From Gnetum montanum (taxonomy: Eukaryota > Streptophyta > Gnetopsida > Gnetales > Gnetaceae), in assembly GCA_015680685.1 (NCBI GenBank), contig MNCI01012647.1, positions 70,269-134,268 of the forward strand: a DNA stretch of 64,000 nucleotides. Reading direction: 5' to 3'. Made by a program: the position numbers and the translations under genes. Positions within the stretch are counted from its first letter, which is position 1; every line of letters begins with the position of its first letter. Under the pieces are notes generated by a model. The model did no database searches. It saw only the letters and a program-made list of their open reading frames with translations, and had not been told where the DNA came from. Of the stretch, positions 1 through 9,420 are shown one piece after another.

Positions 1-743
1 TAAGGATCAGAATGTTGAAGCGCAGGTTCAGATTCGAGGGTTTCGGCGTAAACAGGCCGGGTCTCCTGGGTGATTCTACCATTCTGGGGTTTGAATCCGC
101 GAAATTGCAGGGGTGTCTATACATACCGTCACTGGCCAAAGCCTCCCAGCGACCACTTTGAAGGTCACATCCTGGACAACATCAAGTACATCAGGGGTTT
201 CAACAACATCAATATTGATGGCGACGGCGGTGACAAAGAAGTGGATCTGCTGGATGTGTTCATGGTGGGAATCAGTTAGAAATGGATGCCTTGAATGCTG
301 GATATGATTTTGACTAGGAGGTTTATGCTACGACCAAGGTTGTCGATGCCACCCAGGGCCATCTTGAGTATGATTCCGATGATAATCTGGTTGTGCCCGA
401 TGATAAGAAGAAGATTGAGCCTATTCCTACTCTGGATCATTCGCAGATTGAGTACAATCCCTTCAACAAGGATTTCTACAAGGAGAGCACTTCTATTGCC
501 ACCCTGACTATTTTGGAAACTAAAGCTTTCCGGCAGAGTCTGGGAATCAAGCTTTTTGGATTTTTGCAAGGCAGGGCCAAATATAAAACTGAGCTTAACA
601 ATGGTTAACAGGGATTTTTAATTTGAGACCTTTCCAGTGATTTTTTTGCATTACTCATAATTTTAAGCACGTTCTTCACCAAAGCTTTTAAAGTAAATAA
701 TATAATTCCTTACTGTTCCATAAAATGGCCCAATGTGCCAACA
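1..743 (-). mobile_element. Gene-carrying element E3, left end (runs off window start)
   Basis: Read on the minus strand, this element begins at 743 with TGTTGGCACATTGGGCC and continues ATTTTATGGAACAGTAAG, the same ~35-bp left end found at 28378 and 44795. It interrupts the integrase of the minus-strand Ty3 element: integrase homology runs down to about 749 and stops at the TGTTGG terminus. The next five plus-strand bases (744-748, aaagt) should be one copy of its target-site duplication. The right end lies outside the window, so neither the duplication nor the right module can be confirmed. The interior holds an RH24-like helicase fragment in the opposite orientation to the element. Confidence 0.7.
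12..603 (+). pseudogene. RH24: DEAD-box RNA helicase 24-like N-terminal fragment
   Basis: This resembles the N-terminal, pre-helicase region of plant DEAD-box ATP-dependent RNA helicase 24, a nuclear RNA helicase of roughly 760 residues. Recognised blocks, in order: an initiator ATG at 12 followed by KRRFRFEGFGVNRPG; PPSDHFEGHILDNI; DKEVDLLDVFMVGI; ALNAGYDFD then EVYA; LEYDSDDN; and KKKIEPIPTLDHSQIEYNPF leading into FNKDFYKE. Homology fades just before the position of the Q motif, so no helicase motif is present. The frame changes near 130-140 and again at about 280, a stop replaces a residue in FD*EVYA, and a family segment is missing between the second and third blocks. It is a broken gene fragment carried inside element E3, antisense to it. 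Identification is from family memory, not a search. Confidence 0.72.
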
Positions 744-748
744 AAAGT

Positions 749-1290
749 ATTTGGTTGCAGTGATGATGGAGCTATGCCCTATGAAATACTTAGGCATTAT
801 AGGTTTAATGATATCCAACCTCCATCATTGAAACAACCAAGTGATATGAGTTGTATGCAACTTAGTTAGTGATACATGGATGAGGTTTCTATGCCATTGG
901 AACATGTCATATCATTTAACCTTTTGTAGGTAATCACTTTACATATAGAACCAATAATAGCCTAATCATCTAATCTTAGTAGCCATAGCTATCGGTCCTA
1001 TATGTCCCTCATAAAAACCCCTCGTGAACTTCCTTTAGGACTGTCCTAGCTTTGGTTTTACCTAAGAACTTTAGTAATATGCCATTGTAGGACCATTAAC
1101 ATCATGTGTTATCACCTACAATGACATACTTCTTTGATTGTTTGTGTACATCATCATGCATAAGGCAAAATTTGATATTGTCGTACTGTTCCCTAATAGG
1201 AGCAGTATGAAAAATGGCCACAAAGATATCCTTATTGTTCTACGTGATGGGAATAGCATAGTCCATGGTTAAGATGGGCAACTTACTAAA
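749..1290 (-). pseudogene. Integrase N-terminal (zinc-binding) remnant of T1
   Basis: Reverse-strand translation gives a degraded match to the integrase start of T2 (32400-32830): a VHEG-like block, then GHI/GTY and a block upstream of the catalytic core. Nucleotide similarity to T2 is obvious (for example aggacatataggacc versus gggacatataggacc). The catalytic core is absent because element E3 is inserted here. Several stops and small indels make it non-functional. Confidence 0.6.
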
Positions 1291-1309
1291 CACATATAGC
1301 ATCACTTTA

Positions 1310-1685
1310 AGGGCTAATGTTGCAATTGTATTGGCTATGACATTCTTATTTTGGGTATGTGCTAGATATCAACATCTATAAATTGTTGTAACAATTACTT
1401 TTCTAGTTCATAATATGGTTGTAAGTGTTTGGCTTTATATGCATAGAACTTGGTTACTTGGTTAACCACAAGCTGTGAATTACCTTTAATCATTAAGCAT
1501 ATGATTTCTAGGTTACAAGCTACAATCATCCCTCTATTCAAAGCCTCATACTTTGCTATGTTGTTTATACATGGAAACTCAAAATGATAGGTGAAGGCTT
1601 AGACTTCACCAGATGTGAATGTTATGATTATAGCAACACTGGCTCCATGAGTAATTGAAGGTCTATTAAAGTGCATGATTACCTC
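1310..1685 (-). pseudogene. Second RNase H domain (aRNH type) of T1
   Basis: The minus strand reads FHFEFPCINNIAKYEAL, then MIKGNSQLVVNQVT and HLQPYYELEK. This is the NNxAEYEAL...GDSQLVVNQVTGEYE pattern of the additional, archaeal-like RNase H found after the RT-linked RNase H in Tat-lineage Ty3 elements. The first acidic position is present as HFN (D changed to N) and the GDS aspartate is N here, so the catalytic set is damaged. It lies between the ordinary RNase H and integrase, as in T2 (31928-32400). Confidence 0.66.
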
Positions 1686-1689
1686 ATAG

Positions 1690-2330
1690 TCCTCAGGTGC
1701 TCATCAAGGAAATTAGGATCTATGGCTACTTGGTCATCAATAGGTGATATTGTGAGTTTCATGGTTATAGCTTGATCTTTCTTTAAGGATTGAGAGATGT
1801 AATGAAGGTTAAACTCCACTATTATGGCTTTTCATTAGGCTATATGGCTACTTTCATAGATGTTGGTCATTATGGATCTAAGTATGTTATCTTTGTAAAT
1901 GACATTAGAGGTAGTATCTCCACTTCTTCAATGAGAAGACTAATGCTAGACAATACTTCTCCACTTTAGTATATCAGGTATCATGGGCATCTAATGCATG
2001 GCTAAGGTAGTATACTTGTATCTCTACTCCATCATAATGTTTTTGATAGAGTAGAAAGGCAATGGATGTGTCGGAGATGGAAAGGTAGATGTAAAATGGT
2101 TTATCCTCTTGTGGAGGATAGATTGTTGGTAGCTGTGCCAACTCTTGCTTAAGGTTTTTAAAGGCCTCTTAGCATTGAGTCATCCACTCATAGTGAACCC
2201 ATTTCTTAAGAAAGTGTTGCATGGACTGTAACTTATCTATGATCCTAGTGATAAACCTATGAATAAATATAAATATGCCTTGTAATCCTCAAAGCTTCTT
2301 AAGATTAGTAGGCACTACTAATTTGGATAT
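1690..2330 (-). pseudogene. RT-linked RNase H remnant of T1
   Basis: This is the minus-strand continuation of the RT region towards lower coordinates. Recognisable pieces parallel T2 at 27880-28372: an IYKDN-like block, the ISxSLK stretch and the DExVAIDPNFLDEH tail that precedes the second RNase H. Stops are frequent. Assignment rests mainly on position and on similarity to T2. Confidence 0.55.
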
Positions 2331-3370
2331 GGTCTTAACCTTATTAGGATCGACATGAATCCCTACTTTAGATGCTACAAAGCCAAGCATCTTAACAATC
2401 TTAATAACAAAGACAAATTTCTTGGGATTGATCCTAACTTGTACTTGAGGCATCGTTTAAGCACAAGGTCTAGGTGATTAGCATGGTTACTAGCCACTTT
2501 GGATTTAACAACTATATCATTTATGTAATCATTGAGAAAACCTAGGATGTAATTGCTAAAGATGTAGGTCATGGCTCATTGATAAGTTGCCCTACATTCT
2601 TAAGGACAAAGGGCATCATAGTATAGCAAAAGGTGCTCCAAGGGGTCATGAAGGTTGTGCTATGTTGGTGCTCTGGGCTGATCCTAATCTAGTTGTACTC
2701 AAGAATCTATCCATAAAGAACAAAAAGGCATGTTTGGTTATGGTATCAGTAAGTCGATCAATATTAGGTAGAGGGAAGTCATCCTTAATATTCGATTTAT
2801 TTAGATCTTGGAAATCAATGCAAATAAGGATACTATGATTTTTCTTAAGGGCTACCACTATGTTGAACACCCATTTTGCGTAGTTGATAGCTCTAATAAA
2901 ACCAACTTGGTAAAGTTTTGAGATCTCATCATGAATTGTCAAGGCCAAATCAAGTTTAATTTTATGCACCTTTTACTTAAATGATCTAATCCTAAGGTCA
3001 AGTATGATGTTGTGTGATACTAGGCATGGGTCTAGGCTTGGCATGTCCTCATATGACTAGGCAAAGACCTTAATATTTCCTTGTAAGACCTTGGTAGTTT
3101 CTTGAGCCCATTGAGGTTTCAATGAAGAACTTAGTTGAAGGGTTTTCTCCTCACCACTATGTGTTTTGATAGGAACCTCAATTAGAGAGTCTTCAGTTAT
3201 GTCACCCACCTCTAAGTTAAGGGTTTAGGTTTTTAGGCCATTCTAGAGGTTTCTCTATCAAGGCTATGTGGTCAACAAGACTCTTAGGTTCAAGATCTAG
3301 ATAATCAAGGTCGATACACCATTCAACATTACTATGAGATCCACTTAGGCTCAAAGGTAGACTAATCTAC
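2330..3370 (-). pseudogene. Reverse transcriptase and protease-RT linker of T1
   Basis: On the minus strand, 3370-2970 encodes the linker with a SYEDMPSLDP motif, typical of Tat/Ogre polyproteins. 2969-2646 encodes EISKLYQVGFIRAI, WVFNIVVALKK, ICIDFQDLNK and DDFPLPNID, the conserved first half of a Ty3 reverse transcriptase. 2572-2375 gives YIFSNYILGFLNDYINDIV, the YxDD box changed to YIND (one catalytic Asp lost), followed by KSKVASNHANHLDLVLKRC. The copy is inactive through stops, frame changes and the damaged active site. Confidence 0.78.
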
Positions 3371-3399
3371 TCCTAGGTACTCATACTTTAATCCTACAT

Positions 3400-4020
3400 G
3401 TCAACCAAAAGCATCTTAAGTGACACCTAGGTAAAAGTAAATGAACAATGGAAAATGTTCCAAAATTATGCAAATACCTGCTATTCTAATGTAAATAAGG
3501 TCATCCAAGGCTATAAATAGGGTAAAGCATGCAAATAAAATGCAATAAAGGCAAAAAAAGGTAAAAAAAGGAAAGTACAAGAGACAATACCGCAAATGAT
3601 TAACAAGGATCACATTTTTACTAGTTTAAGGACGTAGTGGGTCATGATGCTAGTTTAAGGCCATAGTAGGCCATGATGCCAATTTAAAATCATAGTGGGC
3701 CATGGTTGCATGGTGTCAAATGGTGGTTAGGAAAGGTAAAACCCCACCATTTAATACAAATGAAAGGCTAAATAGAGGTAAATAAGGCCATAATAAGATG
3801 AACAAAGAAAATATAAGGCTATGTAAATGCCATACTAGGCCAAGAAGATTATCGATATAACACAAGGCAAAAAAACAAGTTGAAACATCATGTAATGAGG
3901 CTAAATCAAGAAAAACATGCTACATATGATGCAACGTGGCTAATATATGGTCAAAATGGTTAGGGTTTACCACTTTTAGGCCTTAGTAGGCCATGGTTTA
4001 GGGCCACAAAGTTGTTAGGT
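3400..4020 (-). repeat. Noncoding interval with ~29-30-bp tandem units
   Basis: No coding signal is visible. Three adjacent units of 29-30 bp occur at 3621-3710 (plus-strand form ctagtttaaggccatagtag followed by gccatgatg), and a further single unit lies near 3965-4015. The remainder is rich in runs such as ggtaaaaaaagg and ggccataataag. The position, just upstream of RT in element sense, corresponds to 25740-26600 in T2. Ogre-type elements are reported to have an intron between protease and RT, and this could be part of such an interval; splice sites cannot be fixed by eye. Confidence 0.5.
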
Positions 4021-4990
4021 AAGTTTGGGAAATAATTAGGGCTATTTGGATCTAAAAATTAAGAGTTTCAAGGATTCCATGTTGGACAGTGTGGAAGGAA
4101 TGACCCCTAGCATGAAAACCAAGGAAAGTATGTTTTGGAGCATTCAAAATCCAAAATTGAGGTTTAGGGGCATTTCCAAGGAAGCACAAGGCCAGATCTA
4201 TCAAAATTGAGCACTTTGGAGGTTGCTAAAGGCTAAAAGGTAGGGTTTGAAACTTCCCTGCTATTTCCACACTAGCTAGCATGGAAAGAGGGGGGCTTAG
4301 TGTGGATAATCCAAATAAAAGCCAAAATAGGATTAAACAAAGTCAAACTAGCTATTGGAACCTAGATCTTGGAGTTGCGCATCCCCTAGCTTCGTTTTGA
4401 GGCCATTTAAGTTAGTTTTGAGTGTCAAAACAAGTTGAAATTAATTTTCCCCATTTTTCCATGCTAAGCATGGTGGCCCCAACATGGAGGAATGGGGATG
4501 CACTTGTTCTATGTCTTTGTGATGTTTTGAAAGCACATCGACTAGGTTTCTAGGCTCCTAGGGCTATAGGTCATGATTTTCCAAGTTTCTGGTTGATTTT
4601 GATTATGTTTAGAGGTTATTGAAGGGTATCTAAAGTTTCACCCCCAATTTTCACATTGAGGGAGTTCCTCTAGCATGGAAGAATAAGGAGAATGAGTTTT
4701 GAAGGCCAAAATAAAGTCAAATGTAAATAATCTTAAGGCTATGAGGTCCTAGGCTTCTTTGGTGTATATTTTTGGTCTCAAGGAGTGTCATCTCGTCACC
4801 AAAAGTGAAAAGGCAACCTTACCTCCCTATTTCCACACTATCTGGCATGGAACAAGCCTTCTCCAACATGGATGAAGCAATAATCCTAGATCTAGGCCAA
4901 TTTGGATCACAATTGACTATGCATGTCAACTCCCAGAGTTACTGGGATCAAGGGATAGGATTTTAGGTCAAAATTTGGCAGTTTTAGGTG
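4020..4990. repeat. Degenerate ~190-bp tandem array with CTAG-centred palindromes (T1)
   Basis: Five palindromic centres recur at about 4086, 4275, 4466, 4665 and 4841, a mean spacing near 189 bp. The core form is TTCCA(C/T)(A/G)CTAG followed by CTAGCATGGAA, clearest at 4265-4287 and 4831-4853. Sequence between centres is diverged but alignable in parts. The array sits between the antisense reading region and RT, exactly where T2 has its longer array (23230-25715). Confidence 0.6.
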
Positions 4991-7530
4991 TTCCAAACCA
5001 TACTTATCGTTATTGAGTTAGTGGGAATTTTACGCTACATTGGCCACCCTAAGACAAACATCCCTTTACTTGATATGACCTCAGATAAGGTCTCATTATG
5101 GTTCTGGCTAGGGGCAAGGGAATTCCTTGCCTATATCTTGCATAATTTTAGTGTGATGCTATGGTCACCCTTATCTATGGATGTGGTTAGGGTTATAGTG
5201 GAGACACTAATGTCCTAGGAATTTGGTTTAATTTATAGGTTCATTATTGATGATCCACCACCTCAAGTAGTAGGGGAAGTAGCAAATATCATTGGCTCAT
5301 GCTACCTCATGGATATCTATACTATGCTAGAGTATAGTTAGTATACTATTGACAATACTCTAATGGTTACACATAGAGTCCACACATTGTTTCAGAACCT
5401 ACCTAACACCATAGACTATCTACAAGGATATGCATGGTTATTAGAGTATTTTTATGTTTTTGGCTTTATTGGATAAATTACCTTTTCTAATTTTGTCAGT
5501 TTGATGGACTTCTTGCAAGTATAGGGTCAATGATCAAGGCTTGATCACTAATGATCAAACCTTTGTGGTGGCTTAAACCACCTTAGATGTATCTACGAAG
5601 GGCCCCCAAGACAGAATTTTTATGTATGAATAGTTAAGAGGGGACTTTGATGGATACACTAAGAAATTTGACTCCATCTATAAGAAGTGCATGAAAAATA
5701 GGATGATACACACCTAGTGGATGGACTCTAAGAGTATCCAAGATTATCCCTTTGTAGTTGGGACCTCTGCTTAAGCCACACCAAGCAAGAAGAAGAAAGG
5801 TAAATGAAAGAGTTGTAACATCTAATGTTTTATGGTCTCTAAGGTTTTAGGTATTCTCTTGTTTTAACTAGTGATTAAACATATCTATGTTGATGCTAAA
5901 TGTTTGGTTATTGCCTTGTAGGACCTTCCACCTCTACTAATGTTACCTTATCAGTTTTAGGATGTCATGAGCATGCCCTCATCCTGAAGTTTGGTGAGGT
6001 GATACCAGCATAAGAGTGGCTTAAGGGATAGATGCCTAGATATATTCAAGTAAACATTGAGAGTGCAAGTTGCTTGATTTTTTTATGGCACCTATCCCTT
6101 TCATCCCCATTGTAGAGATGCTGCACATCATCAGATCCTTCAACAGAGAAGTCAATCATTTCAGCATCATCATTTGAGGCATGCCAATTACCATAGCCAT
6201 TAATGAGGGCACCTTTTGCAACTTGTTTGATGTTCCTACTTATAGGGCAAATTTTGTCACCAAAATAGTGGAGGAAGTAAGTCATCATGGGGAAGTTTTG
6301 GAGCAGCTTGGTACCAACATGGGTCACTTTGGGATTTCCATGGATAGCTTCACAAATCCTAAGGCATAGACATCATATCCTTTGTTTAGGTGCAATGAAC
6401 TTCCTAAAATATTATCATAAAAGAAGGTAACTAGCATTATGTAGGGGTGGACCTTTAAGAGGGTCCTGATGGATGATATCGGATTCAACTGTGCAGAGGC
6501 TTTGGCTATTGGGCTTTAGGATGAGATTCTCGAACTCTGTGATGATACCTCTACCATAATCCACATGTATTTTTTATTCTTTTTAGGTTACTTAAAGAGG
6601 TTTGTAGAGTTCTTGTTGGTGTGGAGAAATAGGTGATGGGTTTTCCAAGATTTAGACTAGCTTTTTAGGCCATGGATAAAGCACATTAATCCAACCATGT
6701 AATCCTAGGATCCACCAGATGAGATGGATGATTCACTGTCTATTACCACCAAGGATCTTGATGTTAGATGATGTGAATTCCTTGATAGCATGGAGGAGGA
6801 ATTCCTTATGACTCCAATGAGAATCATAGAGGTAAAATGATAATGTAAAGAATTTGAAGGGACAACCAATGCCAAGCTCAAAAGCCCTATTGAGGAAGCA
6901 CTACAAGTGTTAGGGCAAACCACCTAATAGAAGCTTAAGTTTAAGCTTAAGACATCACATCAGGTAGTTACATATATGCTTTATCTATGTTTTGGCTACT
7001 CTATGTTTTAAGATTTTATGGATACATTATGGTTTCATGTGTTAATCAATTTTCTATGTGCTATGGTTATAGACAAGTGTTAGGACATGGAAGCCCAAGT
7101 TGCTATGGAGGAGGAAGCATAGAGATGTGTAGTTGTTGTAGTACAGGAGAAATAAAGGTGTGTAGAGGAGGCACTCTTATAGTAGCATCAGGCTAAAGGG
7201 TTAGCCAACATAGATATATATGATCTAGATGCCTTGTTTGATGAGGCAATACCAGGTACATCCCCCATCGTCATCTCAGAGGAAGAAGAGGAAGAGCTAG
7301 GTATGCACATGGCTTAATGCTTCTCATTATATCCTATTACTTTAATTTTTATTTTTTTCCTAACCATTTGATGATTGTTATGCTTATAGTAGTTCTTGAG
7401 CCACTAGCACAGGCCCATGTCCCTAAGTTTTATCCAAAATCATGGGTAGAGGTCTTGGACAAGGTGGAGTTGATGTGTAAGGTGACCAAGGACATCATTA
7501 GCTAGTTGCATCAAGTTGCACCAAAGATAG
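4985..7530 (+). pseudogene. Antisense reading region of T1, conserved with T2
   Basis: This region reads opposite to T1 gag-pol. Readable pieces: 4988-5218 (ILIVIELVGILRYIG, LLDMTSDKVSLWF), a damaged middle, 6181-6369 (ITIAINEGTFCNLFDVP, FVTKIVEEV), and near 7200-7300 an acidic stretch ending in SEEEEEELG, followed by HVPKFYPKSWVEVLDKV. T2 has the same pieces in the same order, also antisense to its gag-pol (ILVVIQLVGILCCIY; VTLAINESTFNNLFSI). Conservation in two copies supports a real ancestral protein. I do not recognise the family. Extra antisense reading frames are known in some Tat elements (Grande), but I recall them downstream of pol. Stops and frameshifts make this copy non-functional. 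Confidence 0.55.
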
Positions 7531-7534
7531 GTAA

Positions 7535-8078
7535 GAACTTTGTTTTCTATATTTTAATAGTCTTGCTATGTTACAGGTTGTGTTCATGTCATGGCTCTCA
7601 TACATTGTAAATTATGTTTATGGTTGTATTTATGTTTATGTAGTTCCATTTGTGTAGTGGGATGCTAGCCCAGACATGGAGATTAACTCCTTGCTAAAGC
7701 TTCCCTTTGATGTATAGAGTGTACCCCTGAAGTTGTATGAAATTGCTACTGATCTAGCATTTTTGTGCATAAAAACTTCATGGGAGATAAAAGTTGCTAT
7801 TGATCTAGCATTTATGCTTTTATTTTGAAGGCTATTGTTATCCAAGACTATGTTATGGATGGTTATTATTATTATTTTGACATTTTTCCACATAGTGTGG
7901 CCATGGCTATCTATGTTATAAACTTTTTAAATTTAAATTTTTTGTTTCATTTTTGGCTATATATATTGTTCTAGTATTACAAACATTGTAAATGGCTATG
8001 TTGACAATTTTGGTTATAAAGTTAAATGACTAATCAATGTGAATATAGGCTGATGTAAATAAAATAAAAGAGATGCTT
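7535..8078. other. AT-rich interval, no gene seen
   Basis: Short T-rich and A-rich runs are present, with a short local duplication: the words attgctactgatctagcattt and its near-copy ttgctattgatctagcattt lie about 55 bp apart near 7741-7815. No domain is recognised in either strand. Confidence 0.5.
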
Positions 8079-8184
8079 GCTAGTTTTAGGCCATGATGGG
8101 CATGGCTTGTGTTGTTTTACTAGTTTAAGGCCATGACATGCCATGTTATGCTACTAGTTTTAGGCCATGATGGGCCATTGATGT
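8079..8184 (-). repeat. Short tandem repeat downstream of protease (T1)
   Basis: Three units built on ctagttttaggccatgatgg occur here, in the same element-sense orientation as the arrays at 3621, 15158 and 18207. They lie just downstream of the protease region of T1, matching the position of the 33-bp array after protease in T2. Confidence 0.7.
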
Positions 8185-8560
8185 TGAAAATAAATTCATA
8201 TATCTTGGTATTTTTTTATTTTAAAGTTTTTATGGTTTATTTTAGTTTATATCATGCTAAACAAGGAAAATAAAGAAATATAGAAGGCCATAATAAATAG
8301 AAATGTAAATAAAATAAATTTTTAGGCTCTATGCATAAAAAGTAGAATAAAACATAGAAAAAGGCAATGACTTGTCAATAAAGAGAAAACTTATGCTAAA
8401 TGGTTGTAGTACACATGGTTATAAAGGTTACAAGGGCATACCATGAAAGGAGTAGGGATGCACATTAATTGTGTGCACTCTTCCTAATCTTTAAATAGTT
8501 AGGAAATATGCAAGGTCTTTTCTACACAAGTTTGTACTCACCATCCCCTTCATTGACGAT
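8185..8560. other. AT-rich spacer, nothing recognised
   Basis: A/T-rich sequence lies between the short repeat and the protease region. It is comparable to 17960-18200 in T2 but shows no coding signal. Confidence 0.45.
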
Positions 8561-9420
8561 GTTGAAAGGAAGATTACCAATAACACATCCTATTACTCAT
8601 CATTGTCATTCTTGGCTTGCTCCTCTCTCTCGGGTGAGTGGACTTCATGGCTAGGAGTTTCCTCTCAAAGCTCCACTATGTTCACATTGTTGATAGCCAA
8701 GGGGACAACATTATCACCATGAATGATGATTTCACCTCCCTTGCAAGGAAGATAAATTTCTTGGTGGATAGGTGAAGAAATGGCTCATAATTAAGCCAAC
8801 CAAGGTCTTCCCACAATAAGGTTGAATCCTAGTGTCTCCTCCACCATCAAGAAATTGGTGGTCATGGGGAATTGCTCACATGCTACAAAGTTCAAGGAGA
8901 TAGACCCCTTGATAGAAACCCTTGATCCATTGAAGGACTTGAGAGTAGTGGTTGTTGTGGGATGTATCTACTATATTAAGCCCAAGCATTTAATGATAGT
9001 GCATGGGATGACATTTTTTGTAGCTCCATCATCAACACCCAATGTACCTTACATTACCCCACCTAGATCATGGTGAAAAGAGGAACCCTAGTCTCTTCAC
9101 CATTTTGGGTTTGGCTTTAATTTTGCCATCATGAAACACTAGCAATGTTGACTTACCTTCCCTTGGTGAAGAAGGAACCATGATTGCATGGATAGATTCC
9201 TCATTAGCAAGGATGTCCTCGCTAATGAGGATGGAAGTCAGCATTTTGACTAGTGCCTCACTAGATGGGGTGGAAGTCATGATTAGGTCATAAAAGCTTA
9301 GAGTTGTGTTCTTTTGCTTTAGAGATTGTCTAACTTGATCCATTACATTGAGGAAGTTTCTATCATTGGCCATGGGCTTATCATCCCAATTTTGATTTAC
9401 TTCCTTCATGCACCTCAAAA
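8560..9420 (-). pseudogene. Protease region of T1 (Tat type)
   Basis: The minus strand at 9418-9068 reads CMKEVNQNWDD, FLNVMDQVRQSLKQKNTTLS, FYDLIMTSTPSSEALVKML and ILISEDI. This matches the block just before protease in Tat/Ogre polyproteins (pattern QLxxTPAxISLLxLLLSSExHRxALxKVLxxAYVPxDI). Further on (9070-8650) degraded protease sequence follows in more than one frame; I could not place the D-S/T-G active site. The same block occurs in T2 at about 16930-17170. Confidence 0.62.
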
